Positions 1 to 8,751 are shown, numbered from the stretch's first letter. The stretch: DNA of 20,269 nucleotides from CAMPJU01 sp046566095 (GCA_046566095.1 JBKHXI010000185.1:1-20269); one strand, 5' to 3'. Made by a program: numbers and translations. Notes: a model not told the origin generated them from the sequence alone.

Positions 1-1
1 G

Positions 2-2530
2 GTCGACGCCGGCGCCGACCCGCTCGACCCCGCCGCCGCGGCCTCGTTTCGCGACGGCCTGCTGCGGCGCCTGCAGCACGACCTGTTCCACCGCCGGGCC
101 CGGCCGTCCGGCCCGCCGCGGCCGCAGGTCGACCACGACGACCCGACCCTGCAGGTGCACGCCTGCCACAGCCGGCTGCGCGAGGTGCAGGTGCTGCACG
201 ACCAGCTGCGCGGGCTGCTGGAGGACCCGCGCTTCGATCCGCCGCTGCAGCCGCGCGAGATCGCGGTGCTGGCGCCGGACATCGACCCCTACCTGCCGGC
301 GATCGAGGCGGTGTTCGGCGGCCGCGCCGGCCACGCCGACTTCATCCCGTTCGCGGTGGCCGATGCCAGCCCGCTGGCGGGCGAACCGCTGGCCGACGCC
401 TTCCTGCGGCTGCTGGCGCTGCCGCTGTCGCGCTTCGGCCTGCAGGAGATCCTCGACCTGCTCGCCAGCCCGCCGCTGGCCGCCGCGGCCGGGCTGGACG
501 CGGCCGCGCTCGAACGTCTGCGCGGCTGGCTGCACGGCGCCGGCGCGCGCTGGGGCCTGGATGCCGAACACCGGCGGCGGCACGGCGCACCCGCGGACGA
601 TGCCCATACCTGGCGCTTCGCGCTCGACCGGCTGCTGCTCGGCCACGCCACGGGCGACGACGTCCCGATCGTGCTCGGCCCGGACCCCGGCGCCGGCGAT
701 CGCGATGCCGCACGCATCGTGGCGCCGTGGCCGGAGCTGGAGGGCAGTGCGCTCGACGCACTCGACATCCTGCTGCGGCTGCTGCGGGTGCTCGCCCGCC
801 ACGAGCGCGCGCTGGCGGGCGCACTGCCGCCGTCGCAGTGGCGCGAACGGCTGCTGGGATTGCTGGATGCGCTGTTCCCCGCGCCGCCCGCCGATGCCGA
901 CGCCGCGCGCGCGCTCGAACGGCTGCGGGCGCTGGTCGACGGCTTCGCTGCCGACGCGGCGCGCGCCGCCTTCGATACGGGCGTGCCGGCCGAGGTGGTG
1001 CGCGCCCACTTCGCCGCCGCGCTCGCCGAAGCCGACGCCCGCGCGCCGCTGCTCAGCGGCGGGGTCAGCTTCGCGCGGATGGTGCCGATGCGGCTGCTGC
1101 CGTTCCGCGCGATCTGCGTGCTCGGGCTGGACGACGGCGCCTATCCGCGCCGCGACCCGGCCGCCGGCCTCGACCGCCTCGCCGCCGGGCTCGACGGCCC
1201 GCGCCGCCGCCGCGGCGACCGCTCGCTGCGCGACGACGACCGCTTCCTGTTCCTGCAGCTGCTGGCCGCCGCCGGCGACGTGCTGTACCTGAGCTACCGC
1301 GGCGCCGACCCGCGCGACGGCAGCGTGCGCGAACCGTCGGCGCTGGTGAGCGAACTGCTCGACGTCGCCGCCGGATACCACGCCGAGCCCGCCGCCGCGC
1401 GCGAGGCGCTGGTGCTGCGCCATCCGCTGCAACCGTTCGCGCCGTCCGCGTTCGGCGCATCCGGCAGCGATCGGCGCGACCCGCGCCGCTTCAGCTACCG
1501 CCGCGAATGGCACCCGGCGGCGGGCAGCAGCCCCAGCGCGCGCGCGCCGGTGCCGCCGTGGTGGAACGCGCCGCATCCCGGGTCCGCGCACATCCCGGCG
1601 CAATCGCTGGCGGTCGCCGACCTGCGCCGGTTCCTGCGCGACCCCGCCGGCGAGTACCTGCGGACCCGGATGGCGATGCGCCTGCCCGAACCGGTCGAGC
1701 AGTTCGAGGATGTCGAACCGCTGCAGCTTCCCGGCCACGGCCTGGACGCGCACGCGCTGCAGTCGGCGGTGCTGGAAGCCGCGATCGCCGGCGACACCGA
1801 CGACCTGCCGGCGCGGCTGCGCGCGCGCGGCCTGCTCCCGTCCGGCCCGCTCGCCCTGCGCGGGTGCGCGCAGCTGCTGGCGATGGCGCAACGCCATGCG
1901 TCGCTGCTGCACGCATGGCGCGGCGATCGCGCGGCACAGGTGCTGCCGGTGGAGCTGGAGATCGAGGGCGTGCGCATCCACGGCCAGGTCGCGGATTTCT
2001 ACCCGGGTGCGCCCGACGGCGCGCCGGGGGCGGCGCTCGCGCGCCCGAGGATGGGCAGGCCGGGCGGAGCGGCCGTGATCCGCGAGGGGCTGGACTGGCT
2101 TGTAGCCAATGCCGCCGGCCACGACTGCGCCCTGGTCCGCATCCACGACGAGGGCAAGGGCGCGGTCTGCGACACGCGTCCGCCCCCGGGCAGGGACGCC
2201 GCGCGTGCTGCGCTGCACGCGCTGTTGCGGTTGCGCGCCGAGGGCCTGGACGAACCCTTGCCGTGGGCGCCGTACAGCGGCTGGGCGTGGTTCGAATCGC
2301 GCGACGACGCGCAGCGCGCGCGCAAGGCCGCGCGCGCGCGCTGGCAGGGCGGCAATGGCGGCTGGGCGGAAGGCGCGAACCACGCGCTGCAGCTGGTGCT
2401 GCGCGGGCGGGACCTGTTCGCCGAGCCGCGGTTGTGGCAACGCTTCGAGCACGCCAGCCGCACGATCTTCGTCGCCCTGACCGAGGGCCGGGCGGCCGGC
2501 GACGACGTGGCGCGGGAGCACGCGGCATGA
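2..2530 (+). CDS. recC: RecBCD enzyme subunit RecC (5' partial)
   Basis: RecC is the Chi-recognising, non-catalytic subunit of the RecBCD helicase-nuclease, which processes double-strand DNA ends for RecA loading. The frame is open from the window edge, and 843 residues are visible against about 1120 in E. coli RecC, so about 280 N-terminal residues probably lie upstream. Two family blocks are clear. LQVHACHSRLREVQVLHDQL (translated from about 152) matches the conserved xVHxCHSxxREVxVLHD block. GVSFARMVPMRLLPFRAICV followed by LGLDDGAYPR (about 1060-1150) matches the SMVPMRxIPF...GMNDGxYPR block. The C-terminal half is the inactivated nuclease-like domain. The stop overlaps the recB start as ATGA. 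No ptrA-type protease gene separates recC from recB, unlike in E. coli. Identification is confident; the N terminus cannot be judged. Confidence 0.95.
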   Translation, partial: VDAGADPLDPAAAASFRDGLLRRLQHDLFHRRARPSGPPRPQVDHDDPTLQVHACHSRLREVQVLHDQLRGLLEDPRFDPPLQPREIAVLAPDIDPYLPAIEAVFGGRAGHADFIPFAVADASPLAGEPLADAFLRLLALPLSRFGLQEILDLLASPPLAAAAGLDAAALERLRGWLHGAGARWGLDAEHRRRHGAPADDAHTWRFALDRLLLGHATGDDVPIVLGPDPGAGDRDAARIVAPWPELEGSALDALDILLRLLRVLARHERALAGALPPSQWRERLLGLLDALFPAPPADADAARALERLRALVDGFAADAARAAFDTGVPAEVVRAHFAAALAEADARAPLLSGGVSFARMVPMRLLPFRAICVLGLDDGAYPRRDPAAGLDRLAAGLDGPRRRRGDRSLRDDDRFLFLQLLAAAGDVLYLSYRGADPRDGSVREPSALVSELLDVAAGYHAEPAAAREALVLRHPLQPFAPSAFGASGSDRRDPRRFSYRREWHPAAGSSPSARAPVPPWWNAPHPGSAHIPAQSLAVADLRRFLRDPAGEYLRTRMAMRLPEPVEQFEDVEPLQLPGHGLDAHALQSAVLEAAIAGDTDDLPARLRARGLLPSGPLALRGCAQLLAMAQRHASLLHAWRGDRAAQVLPVELEIEGVRIHGQVADFYPGAPDGAPGAALARPRMGRPGGAAVIREGLDWLVANAAGHDCALVRIHDEGKGAVCDTRPPPGRDAARAALHALLRLRAEGLDEPLPWAPYSGWAWFESRDDAQRARKAARARWQGGNGGWAEGANHALQLVLRGRDLFAEPRLWQRFEHASRTIFVALTEGRAAGDDVAREHAA

Positions 2531-5500
2531 CCGGCGCGGAGCGCGATCCCTACCTCGAGCTGCCGCTGGACGGACTGCGCCTGGTCGAGGCCAGCGCCGG
2601 TACCGGCAAGACCTTCACCCTGGCCACGCTGGTCACCCGGCTGGTGGTCGAACGCGGGCTGCGCATCGGCCAGGTGCTGGCGGTGACCTACACCGAGTCG
2701 GCCACCCAGGAGCTGCGCGCGCGCATCCGCGAGCGCCTGGCGCGCGCGGCGGACCTGGCCGGCGGCTGCGATGCCGTCGCCGACGACGCAATCGACGCCA
2801 TCGGCGCGCGCATCCTCGAACGCCACCTGGCCGCCAGCGGCGAGCCGCCGGCCGCGCTCGCGCAACGGCTGCGCCGCGCGGCGCTGGAGATCGACCTGGC
2901 CGCGATCCACACCATCCACGGCTTCTGCGCCCGGGTGCTGCGCGAATTCGCGCTGGAAACCGGCCAGCCGTTCGAGCCGCCGACGCTGGCAACGTCCGAC
3001 GCCGGCTTGCGCGAAGCGCTGGCCCAGGACCTCTGGCGCGGCCTCGCCGCCGATCCCGACGACGCGGACCTGCTCGCCGTGCTCTGGCCGGACACCGGCG
3101 CGCTGGCCGCCGACCTGCGCGCGCTGCTCGGCCGCGACCGGCTGCTGCCGGAACCCGCCCCGGCCGGTGCCGATCCCCGGCCGGCGCTGGCGGCCGCCGC
3201 CGACGCCCTGCGTGCGGCCTGGCAACAGCATGCCGAAGAGCTGCACGCCGCCCTGGAAGACGCCGTCGCCACGGGCGTGCTCAACAAGAACAGCTACAAG
3301 CCCGAATGGATCGTCGGCTGCTGGCGCGGCATCCAGGACTGGACGCAGGGCCCCTTGGACGCGCCGCTGGAGGTTGCCGTCGAACGGCTGACCCCGCAAA
3401 CCCTGCTGAAGAACACCAACAAGGCCGGACACGGACGCACCCCGCAGTCGCCGTTGTGCGATGCGATCGCCGGGTTCCTGGACGCGCGCGGCCGGCACGC
3501 GGCCTGGCGGCAGGCGCGCGCCGTCGCCCTGCTGCACCGCGTCCGCGACCAGGCCCGCGCGCGACTGGCCGAGGCCAAGCGCCGGCAGCAGCTGCAGACC
3601 TACGACGACATGATCGACGGGGTCGCCGACGCGCTGGCCGGGCCCGGCGGCCACGCGCTGGCGCAGGCGCTGCGCGGCCGGCATGCGGTCGCGCTGGTCG
3701 ACGAGTTCCAGGACACCGATCCACGGCAGTGGGCGATCTTCCGGCGCGTGTGGGGACAACCGCACGACGACGCGCCGCCGGCACTGTTCCTGATCGGCGA
3801 CCCGAAGCAGGCGATCTACGGCTTCCGCGGCGGCGACGTGCACGCCTACCTGCAGGCGCAGGAGCATGACCTGGCCGAGCGCGCGCCGCCGCTGGACCGC
3901 AACTTCCGCTCGCGCCCGGCCCTGCTGCGCGCGGTCGCGGCGCTGTACGCCAACGCCGCGGCCACGGGCGAACCGCCGTTCGTCGATCGCCGCATCCGCT
4001 TCGAGCCGGCACGGCCCGGCGGCCGTCGCGCGGACCCGGAGTTCCTGCGCGATGGCGCAGCGGCGCCCGCGCTGGCCCTGCGCCGCATCGACCGCGACCC
4101 GGACGCGGCGGACGCGGCCGTCCCGTTCGATGCGCAGCGCTCGCGTGAACTGGCCGCCCGTGCCTGCGTCGCCGACCTCCATGCCCTGCTGGCGGACGCG
4201 CGCGCCGGACGCGCGCTCATCGAGGGCCGGCCGGTCGCGCCGGGCGACATCGCCGTGCTGGTGCGCACCCATGACGAAGCCACGCGCATCCAGCAGGCGC
4301 TTGCCGCCGCCGGGATCCCGGCGGTCGCCGCCGGCCGCCAGTCCGTGTTCGCCACGGACCAGGCGGCGGAACTGCGCGCATTGTTCGAGGCGCTGCTGCA
4401 GCCCGGCGACGACGGCCGCCTGCGCGCGGCGCTGGCGACCCTGCTGGTCGGCCTGGACGCTGCCGCGCTGGCGGCGCTGGACGACGACGGCCCGGCGCAT
4501 GCCCGGTGGCAGCGCGATGCCCAGGCCTGGCGCGAGCGCTGGCGGCGCGCCGGGCCGCTGGCGCTGGTCTCCGACCTCGCCGCGGGCGCCGGCGCGCGCC
4601 TGCTCGCCCTGCACGACGGCGAGCGGCGGCTGGGCAACTACCTGCAGCTGGCCGAACTCATGCAGGATGCGCAGGCCCGCGCGCCGGGCCTGCACGCGCA
4701 GCTCGACTGGCTGCGCGCGTCGATCGCCGGCGCCGATGCCGACGACGAGGCGCAGCTGCTGCGGCTGGAGTCGGACGCGCGCCGGGTCCAGGTCGTCACC
4801 CTGCACAAGAGCAAGGGCCTGGAGTACCCCTTCGTGTTCCTGCCCTTCGCCGGCATCGGCGGCAGGCCGCGGACCCCGCAACGCCACTGCACCTTCCACG
4901 ACGGGCACGCGCGGGTGCTGCGGTGGAAGCTCGACAAGGAGGATCCGGCCTGGCAACAGGCCTGCGCCGCGCATGCCGACGAACAGCGCGCCGAGGATGC
5001 GCGCCTGCTCTATGTCGGCCTGACCCGTGCGCGGCATGCCGTCTGGCTCGTGTCCGGCGCCTTTTACGGCGCCGCGCAGACGCCGCTCGCGCCGATGCTG
5101 TCGGACCTCGCCAGTCTGCGCATGCACGCGGACATCGCCGTCGCGGAGGGCGCTCCGCCCTTGCCGCCGCCGCTGCCGCCGGAGGACGAGGCGCCGGCGC
5201 CGCCGGCACGGGTGGCCTCGCGCCAGCTCTCCGGCGACTGGTGGGTGCACAGCTTCACCCAGCTCGCGCAGGCCGATGCCGGCGAGGCCCCGCCGCGCCC
5301 GCCCGCGGACGAGCGCGGCGCCGAGGACGAGCCGGCGCTGGCCGCGGCCGACGCAGGCGAAGCGGTCGTCATCGGCGATGCGCAGCCCGAGCCCACGCCC
5401 GATGGCCGCTTCGGGGGCACCCGTTTCGGCAACGTGCTGCACGCGGCGCTGGAAGGCTGCGACTTCGGCCGCTGGCGGCACTGGCGCCCGGGCGACGAAG

Positions 5501-6165
5501 CGCCGCCGGGGGAGCACGACGGCCTGCGGGCGGCACTGGCCGCGGGCGGCTACGCCGGCGAGGAACTCGGCCACGGCCTGGACCTGCTCACCGGCCTGGT
5601 CGGCCACAGCCTGACCGTGGAACTGCCCGAGGGCGTGCGACTGTGCCAGCTGGCGGACGACGCCCGCCGCGCCGAACTGGAGTTCCATCTCGCCCTGCAT
5701 CCGACCGCAGCCGATGCGCTGCTCGCCCTGCTGCATGCGCATGGCCTGGTCCGCGAGCGCAACGCCTTCGGCAACCGCCGCCGGCTGGAGGGCCTGCTGA
5801 CCGGCAAGATCGACCTGACCTATGTCGCCGGCGATCGCTGGTACCTGCTCGACTACAAGTCCAACCGCCTGCCGGACTACGGCCCGGATGCGCTGGCGCG
5901 CGCGATGCGCGAGAGCGAGTACGAACTGCAGGCCCTGCTCTACACCGTGGCCCTGCACCGCTGGCTGCGCTTGCGCGGCGGCGCGCGGTACGACTACGAA
6001 CGCGACTTCGGCGGCGTGCGCTACCTGTTCTGTCGCGGCCTGGCCGCAGGCGCAGGCAATGGCATGCATGCGCACCGGCCGTCGCCGGCGCTGGTCCAGG
6101 CGCTGGACGCGCTGTTCGCCGGCCGGTCCGGGCATGCGCCCCGGGACGCGGAAGCCGCCGCATGA
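2527..6165 (+). CDS. recB: RecBCD enzyme subunit RecB, helicase-nuclease
   Basis: RecB is the slow 3'-5' UvrD-type helicase and the only nuclease of RecBCD. The product has 1212 residues (E. coli 1180). Visible motifs in order: Walker A ASAGTGKT (22-29); motif Ia VTYTESATQELRARI; Walker B-like VDEFQDTD with D392-E393; GDPKQAIYGFRGGD; TLHKSKGLE (around 758-766); and LLYVGLTRAR. The C-terminal nuclease domain carries H972 (GNVLHAALEG), D1096 (GKIDL), D1109 and K1111 (LLDYKSN). These correspond to the E. coli catalytic residues His956, Asp1067, Asp1080 and Lys1082, and the 13-residue Asp-Asp spacing is the same. The start is the ATG of the ATGA overlap with recC, with GGGAG 8 bases upstream. The frame is open much further upstream, but that part is out-of-frame recC. 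All catalytic residues appear intact. Confidence 0.97.
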   Translation: MTGAERDPYLELPLDGLRLVEASAGTGKTFTLATLVTRLVVERGLRIGQVLAVTYTESATQELRARIRERLARAADLAGGCDAVADDAIDAIGARILERHLAASGEPPAALAQRLRRAALEIDLAAIHTIHGFCARVLREFALETGQPFEPPTLATSDAGLREALAQDLWRGLAADPDDADLLAVLWPDTGALAADLRALLGRDRLLPEPAPAGADPRPALAAAADALRAAWQQHAEELHAALEDAVATGVLNKNSYKPEWIVGCWRGIQDWTQGPLDAPLEVAVERLTPQTLLKNTNKAGHGRTPQSPLCDAIAGFLDARGRHAAWRQARAVALLHRVRDQARARLAEAKRRQQLQTYDDMIDGVADALAGPGGHALAQALRGRHAVALVDEFQDTDPRQWAIFRRVWGQPHDDAPPALFLIGDPKQAIYGFRGGDVHAYLQAQEHDLAERAPPLDRNFRSRPALLRAVAALYANAAATGEPPFVDRRIRFEPARPGGRRADPEFLRDGAAAPALALRRIDRDPDAADAAVPFDAQRSRELAARACVADLHALLADARAGRALIEGRPVAPGDIAVLVRTHDEATRIQQALAAAGIPAVAAGRQSVFATDQAAELRALFEALLQPGDDGRLRAALATLLVGLDAAALAALDDDGPAHARWQRDAQAWRERWRRAGPLALVSDLAAGAGARLLALHDGERRLGNYLQLAELMQDAQARAPGLHAQLDWLRASIAGADADDEAQLLRLESDARRVQVVTLHKSKGLEYPFVFLPFAGIGGRPRTPQRHCTFHDGHARVLRWKLDKEDPAWQQACAAHADEQRAEDARLLYVGLTRARHAVWLVSGAFYGAAQTPLAPMLSDLASLRMHADIAVAEGAPPLPPPLPPEDEAPAPPARVASRQLSGDWWVHSFTQLAQADAGEAPPRPPADERGAEDEPALAAADAGEAVVIGDAQPEPTPDGRFGGTRFGNVLHAALEGCDFGRWRHWRPGDEAPPGEHDGLRAALAAGGYAGEELGHGLDLLTGLVGHSLTVELPEGVRLCQLADDARRAELEFHLALHPTAADALLALLHAHGLVRERNAFGNRRRLEGLLTGKIDLTYVAGDRWYLLDYKSNRLPDYGPDALARAMRESEYELQALLYTVALHRWLRLRGGARYDYERDFGGVRYLFCRGLAAGAGNGMHAHRPSPALVQALDALFAGRSGHAPRDAEAAA

Positions 6166-7943
6166 ACCTGTTCGACGCACTGTGCCGCAGCGGCGCCTTG
6201 CGGCCGCGCCACGAGGCCCTGGCGCGCAGCCTGCAGCGCCTGGACCGCGAGGACGGCATCGACAGCGATCCGCTGCTGCTTGCCGGCGCGGCGCTGGCCT
6301 CGCTGGCGGTCGCGCGCGGCCATGCCGCGCTCGACCCCGCACAGCCGCTGCTGCTGTTCGACGCCGATCCCGGGCTCGTCTGGCCCGGGGCCGGGGCCTG
6401 GCGCGATGCGCTCGCCGCGTCGCGCTGGGTGGACTGCAGCGGGCGGACGGTGGGCGAAGCCGGATCGAGCCGGCCGCTGGCGCTCGAGCACGGGCTGCTC
6501 TACCTGCGGCGCTACCGCGACCACGAACGACGGCTGGCGGCCGACCTGCTCCGGCTGGCCGCCGGCGACGACGCAGACCCCGTGGATGCAGGCGCCCCGG
6601 CCGCGCTGTTCGCCGCCCTGTTCCCGCAGGCCGGGGACGACCTGCAGGCGCAGGCCGCCCGCCTGGCGCTGCGCCGGCGCCTGGTCCTGGTCACCGGCGG
6701 GCCGGGCACCGGCAAGACCACCACCATCGCCCGGATCCTGGTGCTGCTGCTGGCGCAGGCGCATGCGGCGGGTGCACCGCCGCGGCGGATCGCGCTGGCG
6801 GCCCCCACCGGGCGCGCGGCCGAGCGGATGGCCGAGAGCCTGCGCCGCGGCGCCGCCGCGATGCGGGCGATGCCGCAGATCGATCCGGGGCTGCTCGATG
6901 CGCTTCCGGACGCCGCCCTGACCCTGCATCGCCTGCTCGGCACCCGTCCGGACAGTCCCGGCTTCCGCCACGACCGGGCGCACCCGCTGCCCTACGACGT
7001 GGTGGTGGTCGACGAGGCTTCGATGGTCGACCTGCCGCTGATGGCGCGGCTGCTGCAGGCGATCCCCGACGGCGCGCGGCTGCTGCTGCTCGGCGATCCC
7101 GACCAGCTGCCTTCGGTCGAGGCCGGCGACGTCCTGGCCGCGGTCGCCGCCGCCGGCGAGGATGCCGAGGCAGGCGCCGCCGCGCCGCTGGCCGGGCGCC
7201 GCGTGCACCTGCGCCGCGGCCATCGCCAGTCCGGCCGGCTGCAGCTGGCGCCGCTGGCCGACGCGGTGCGCGCCGGCGACGCCGACGCGGCGCTCGCGCT
7301 GCTGCGCGGCGGCACGCTCGACGGCGTGCACTTCCACGAACGCATGGACGATCCGCTGGACACGCCGGCGCGCGACGCGCTTCTGGACCACTGGCGCGCG
7401 CTGCGCGACCGCAGCGATCCCGGCGAGGCCCTGCAGCAGGCGGCACGCCTGCGGCTGCTGACCGCCCTGCGCGCCGGCCCGCGGGGCGCCGCCACCCTCA
7501 ATGCGCGGATCGAGACGGCCCTGGCCGGGGCCCGCCGCGAGCCGTGGTTCCAGGGCCGCCTGCTGCTGGTGACCGAGAACGACTACCGGCAACGCCTGTT
7601 CAACGGCGACATCGGCATCTGCCTGCGCGACGGGCGCGGCGCACCGGTGGCCTGGTTCGCCGCCGGCGACGGCGTCCGTGGATTCCATCCCGCCTCGCTG
7701 CCCGCCCACGAGGGTGCGTTCGCGACCACGGTGCACAAGGCGCAGGGTTCGGAATTCGACCGGGTGTGGCTGCTGCTGCCGCGCCACGACGCACGCCCGC
7801 TGACGCGCGAGCTGGTGTACACCGCGATCACCCGCGCGCGCAGCGCGCTGCACGTCTGCGCCGACCCGGAGCTGCTGCGCGCGGCGCTGGCGCGGCGCGT
7901 GCGGCGCGTCTCCGCGTTGCGCGCGCGGCTGCAGGCGGTCTGA
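6162..7943 (+). CDS. recD: RecBCD enzyme subunit RecD, 5'-3' helicase
   Basis: RecD is the fast 5'-3' SF1B helicase subunit of RecBCD. The product has 593 residues (E. coli 608). After an N-terminal RecB-contacting region (MNLFDALCRSGALRPRHEAL...), the helicase core shows Walker A GGPGTGKT (179-186), LAAPTGRAAERMAESL (motif Ia), VVVDEASMVDLPLM with D284-E285, LLLGDPDQLPSVEAGDVL (motif III), and the C-terminal motifs ATTVHKAQGSEFDRVWLLLP (V524-H525-K526) and LVYTAITRAR. The start overlaps the recB stop as ATGA, so recC, recB and recD are probably translationally coupled in one transcript. The gene looks complete. RecD2-type proteins are longer and lack this RecB context, so the RecD assignment is firm. 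Confidence 0.96.
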   Translation: MNLFDALCRSGALRPRHEALARSLQRLDREDGIDSDPLLLAGAALASLAVARGHAALDPAQPLLLFDADPGLVWPGAGAWRDALAASRWVDCSGRTVGEAGSSRPLALEHGLLYLRRYRDHERRLAADLLRLAAGDDADPVDAGAPAALFAALFPQAGDDLQAQAARLALRRRLVLVTGGPGTGKTTTIARILVLLLAQAHAAGAPPRRIALAAPTGRAAERMAESLRRGAAAMRAMPQIDPGLLDALPDAALTLHRLLGTRPDSPGFRHDRAHPLPYDVVVVDEASMVDLPLMARLLQAIPDGARLLLLGDPDQLPSVEAGDVLAAVAAAGEDAEAGAAAPLAGRRVHLRRGHRQSGRLQLAPLADAVRAGDADAALALLRGGTLDGVHFHERMDDPLDTPARDALLDHWRALRDRSDPGEALQQAARLRLLTALRAGPRGAATLNARIETALAGARREPWFQGRLLLVTENDYRQRLFNGDIGICLRDGRGAPVAWFAAGDGVRGFHPASLPAHEGAFATTVHKAQGSEFDRVWLLLPRHDARPLTRELVYTAITRARSALHVCADPELLRAALARRVRRVSALRARLQAV

Positions 7944-7952
7944 CCGGCAACA

Positions 7953-7972
7953 GCGGCGCGGCGCGGCGCCGC
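7953..7972 (+). terminator. GC-rich hairpin after recD
   Basis: Ten bases after the recD stop there is a 7-bp perfect inverted repeat, GCGGCGC / GCGCCGC, with a 6-base loop. No U-tract follows, so it is at best a weak or Rho-assisted terminator or a transcript-stabilising 3' end. In DNA of this GC content such hairpins also arise by chance. Confidence 0.25.
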
Positions 7973-8032
7973 GGCCGCAGCGTCCACGCCGCCGGCACGC
8001 CCGTTGCATGCGTGTGACGGCGGCCCTGCATG

Positions 8033-8048
8033 CCTGAACGCATTCAGG
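8033..8048. repeat. Inverted repeat CCTGAA-N4-TTCAGG
   Basis: This is a perfect 6-bp inverted repeat with a CGCA centre, about 110 bp upstream of the first glycine-zipper gene. It directly abuts the candidate ECF -35 element GGAAC at 8047. Two GCATGC palindromes lie just upstream at 8006-8011 and 8028-8033, 22 bp apart. It may be an operator. No known regulator site was recognised in it. Confidence 0.35.
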
Positions 8049-8071
8049 AACGGCGTGCGCGGCGACGCGTT
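8047..8071 (+). promoter_or_regulatory. Candidate ECF-sigma promoter (GGAAC-N16-CGTT)
   Basis: GGAAC (8047-8051) and CGTT (8068-8071) are separated by exactly 16 bases. This is the general form of extracytoplasmic-function sigma factor promoters. It lies 87 bp upstream of the first glycine-zipper gene, in the correct orientation. The motif is short, no start-site evidence exists, and the sigma factor is unknown, so this is a hypothesis. Confidence 0.35.
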
Positions 8072-8073
8072 CT

Positions 8074-8089
8074 TTCACCGGCCGTGAAC
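8074..8089. promoter_or_regulatory. Shared palindromic element, copy 1 (TTCACC...TGAAC)
   Basis: A 16-bp element, TTCACCGGCCGTGAAC, contains the inverted arms TTCAC/GTGAA and ends 69 bp before the first glycine-zipper start codon. An element of the same length with identical flanking halves (TTCACC and TGAAC) lies upstream of the paralogous gene at 8752-8767. The conservation between two divergent leaders suggests a binding site for a common regulator. Confidence 0.45.
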
Positions 8090-8158
8090 CCGCGCAGGTC
8101 CAGCATCGATGGACCAGCGCCGGAGCGCGCGGGCAACCCCCACTTCAGGAGTACAGCA

Positions 8159-8620
8159 ATGAGCGACGTCAAGAAGGATCACAGCATCGGTGCAGGCACG
8201 GGCGCGGTCGCGGGTGCGGTGACCGGCGCGGCGGTGGGTTCGGCGGCGGGCCCGGTCGGGACCGTGGTCGGCGCCGTCACCGGCGGCGTGATCGGCGCGA
8301 AGGCCGGCGACTCGATCGCCGAAGCCATCAACCCGACCGAGTACCAGGACCACTTCAAGAACACCTACCGCGAGCGCCCGTACTACAGCGCCTCGCGCGA
8401 GTGGACCGACTACGAGCCGGCCTACAAGTACGGCTACGACACCTACGGCCAGTACCGCGGCCAGAAGTTCGAGGACGTCGAGTCCGACCTGGAGCGCAAC
8501 TGGAACCAGGCCAAGGCGAAGTCGCGCCTGGAGTGGAACGAGGCCAAGGGTGCGGTGCGCGACGGCTGGCACCACATCGAGCGCAAGCTGCCGGGCGACT
8601 TCGACCGCGACGGCCGCTGA
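8159..8620 (+). CDS. Glycine-zipper domain protein of unknown function, paralogue A
   Basis: The 153-residue product has no recognised function. The N terminus MSDVKKDHSIGAG is followed by a glycine-zipper segment (about 11-50) of repeated small residues in GxxxG-like spacing. Such segments usually form paired membrane-inserting or membrane-associated helices. No cleavable signal peptide is evident. The C-terminal part (about 70-141) is aromatic and charged, with PYYSASREWTDYEPAYKYGYD (about 74-94), then a helical LERNWNQAKAKSRLEW stretch. The start is the ATG at 8159, with AGGAG at 8147-8151 spaced 7 bases away. In-frame codons further upstream lack a good ribosome site. The neighbour at 8817 is a clear paralogue with the same two-part layout. 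Proteins of this style are common in high-GC Xanthomonadaceae and are often thought to be stress-related; that is inference. A strong terminator follows, so it is probably monocistronic. Confidence 0.85.
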   Translation: MSDVKKDHSIGAGTGAVAGAVTGAAVGSAAGPVGTVVGAVTGGVIGAKAGDSIAEAINPTEYQDHFKNTYRERPYYSASREWTDYEPAYKYGYDTYGQYRGQKFEDVESDLERNWNQAKAKSRLEWNEAKGAVRDGWHHIERKLPGDFDRDGR

Positions 8621-8634
8621 GCTCCACCCGATCG

Positions 8635-8657
8635 CCGTGGCGGCGCCACCGCCACGG
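8635..8657 (+). repeat. Perfect 9-bp hairpin after paralogue A
   Basis: CCGTGGCGG and CCGCCACGG form a perfect 9-bp stem with a 5-base loop, 14 bases after the stop codon. It has no U-tract and is followed at once by a second hairpin that does. It may stabilise the mRNA 3' end or assist termination. Confidence 0.45.
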
Positions 8658-8664
8658 ATGCCGG

Positions 8665-8693
8665 AGGGCCGCCCTGTGCGGCCCTTCGTCTTT
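8665..8693 (+). terminator. Intrinsic terminator of paralogue A
   Basis: An 8-bp perfect GC-rich stem (AGGGCCGC / GCGGCCCT, 5-base loop CCTGT) is followed by TCGTCTTT. This is the usual form of a Rho-independent terminator in high-GC gammaproteobacteria. It separates the transcript of the first glycine-zipper gene from the second. Confidence 0.75.
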
Positions 8694-8713
8694 GCGGGGT
8701 TTCGGAATCGCCG

Positions 8714-8750
8714 GTTCCGGCGCGGCAGCCGGCCCGGCGTTCCGGCGCGG
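8714..8750 (+). repeat. 12-bp direct repeat GTTCCGGCGCGG
   Basis: Identical 12-mers occupy 8714-8725 and 8739-8750, 25 bp apart start to start. They lie just upstream of the shared palindrome and about 70-100 bp before the second glycine-zipper gene. The first copy is preceded by GGAATCGCC, giving a further CGGAA/TTCCG inverted repeat (8703-8719). This could be a tandem regulator site or a small duplication. Confidence 0.45.
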
Positions 8751-8751
8751 G

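Noticed and set aside
727..2526. Upstream in-frame extension of recB through recC
   Set aside because: The translated extension is Arg/Ala-rich and out of frame with clear RecC motifs. RecB homology begins at the ATG at 2527.
2640..2647. E. coli-type Chi octamer GCTGGTGG inside recB
   Set aside because: GC-rich octamers are frequent here and the species' own Chi sequence is unknown.
1999..6342. Minus-strand open frame of 1447 codons opposite recB
   Set aside because: It is a shadow of recC/recB codon bias; the product is Arg/Gly/Gln-rich low-complexity sequence.
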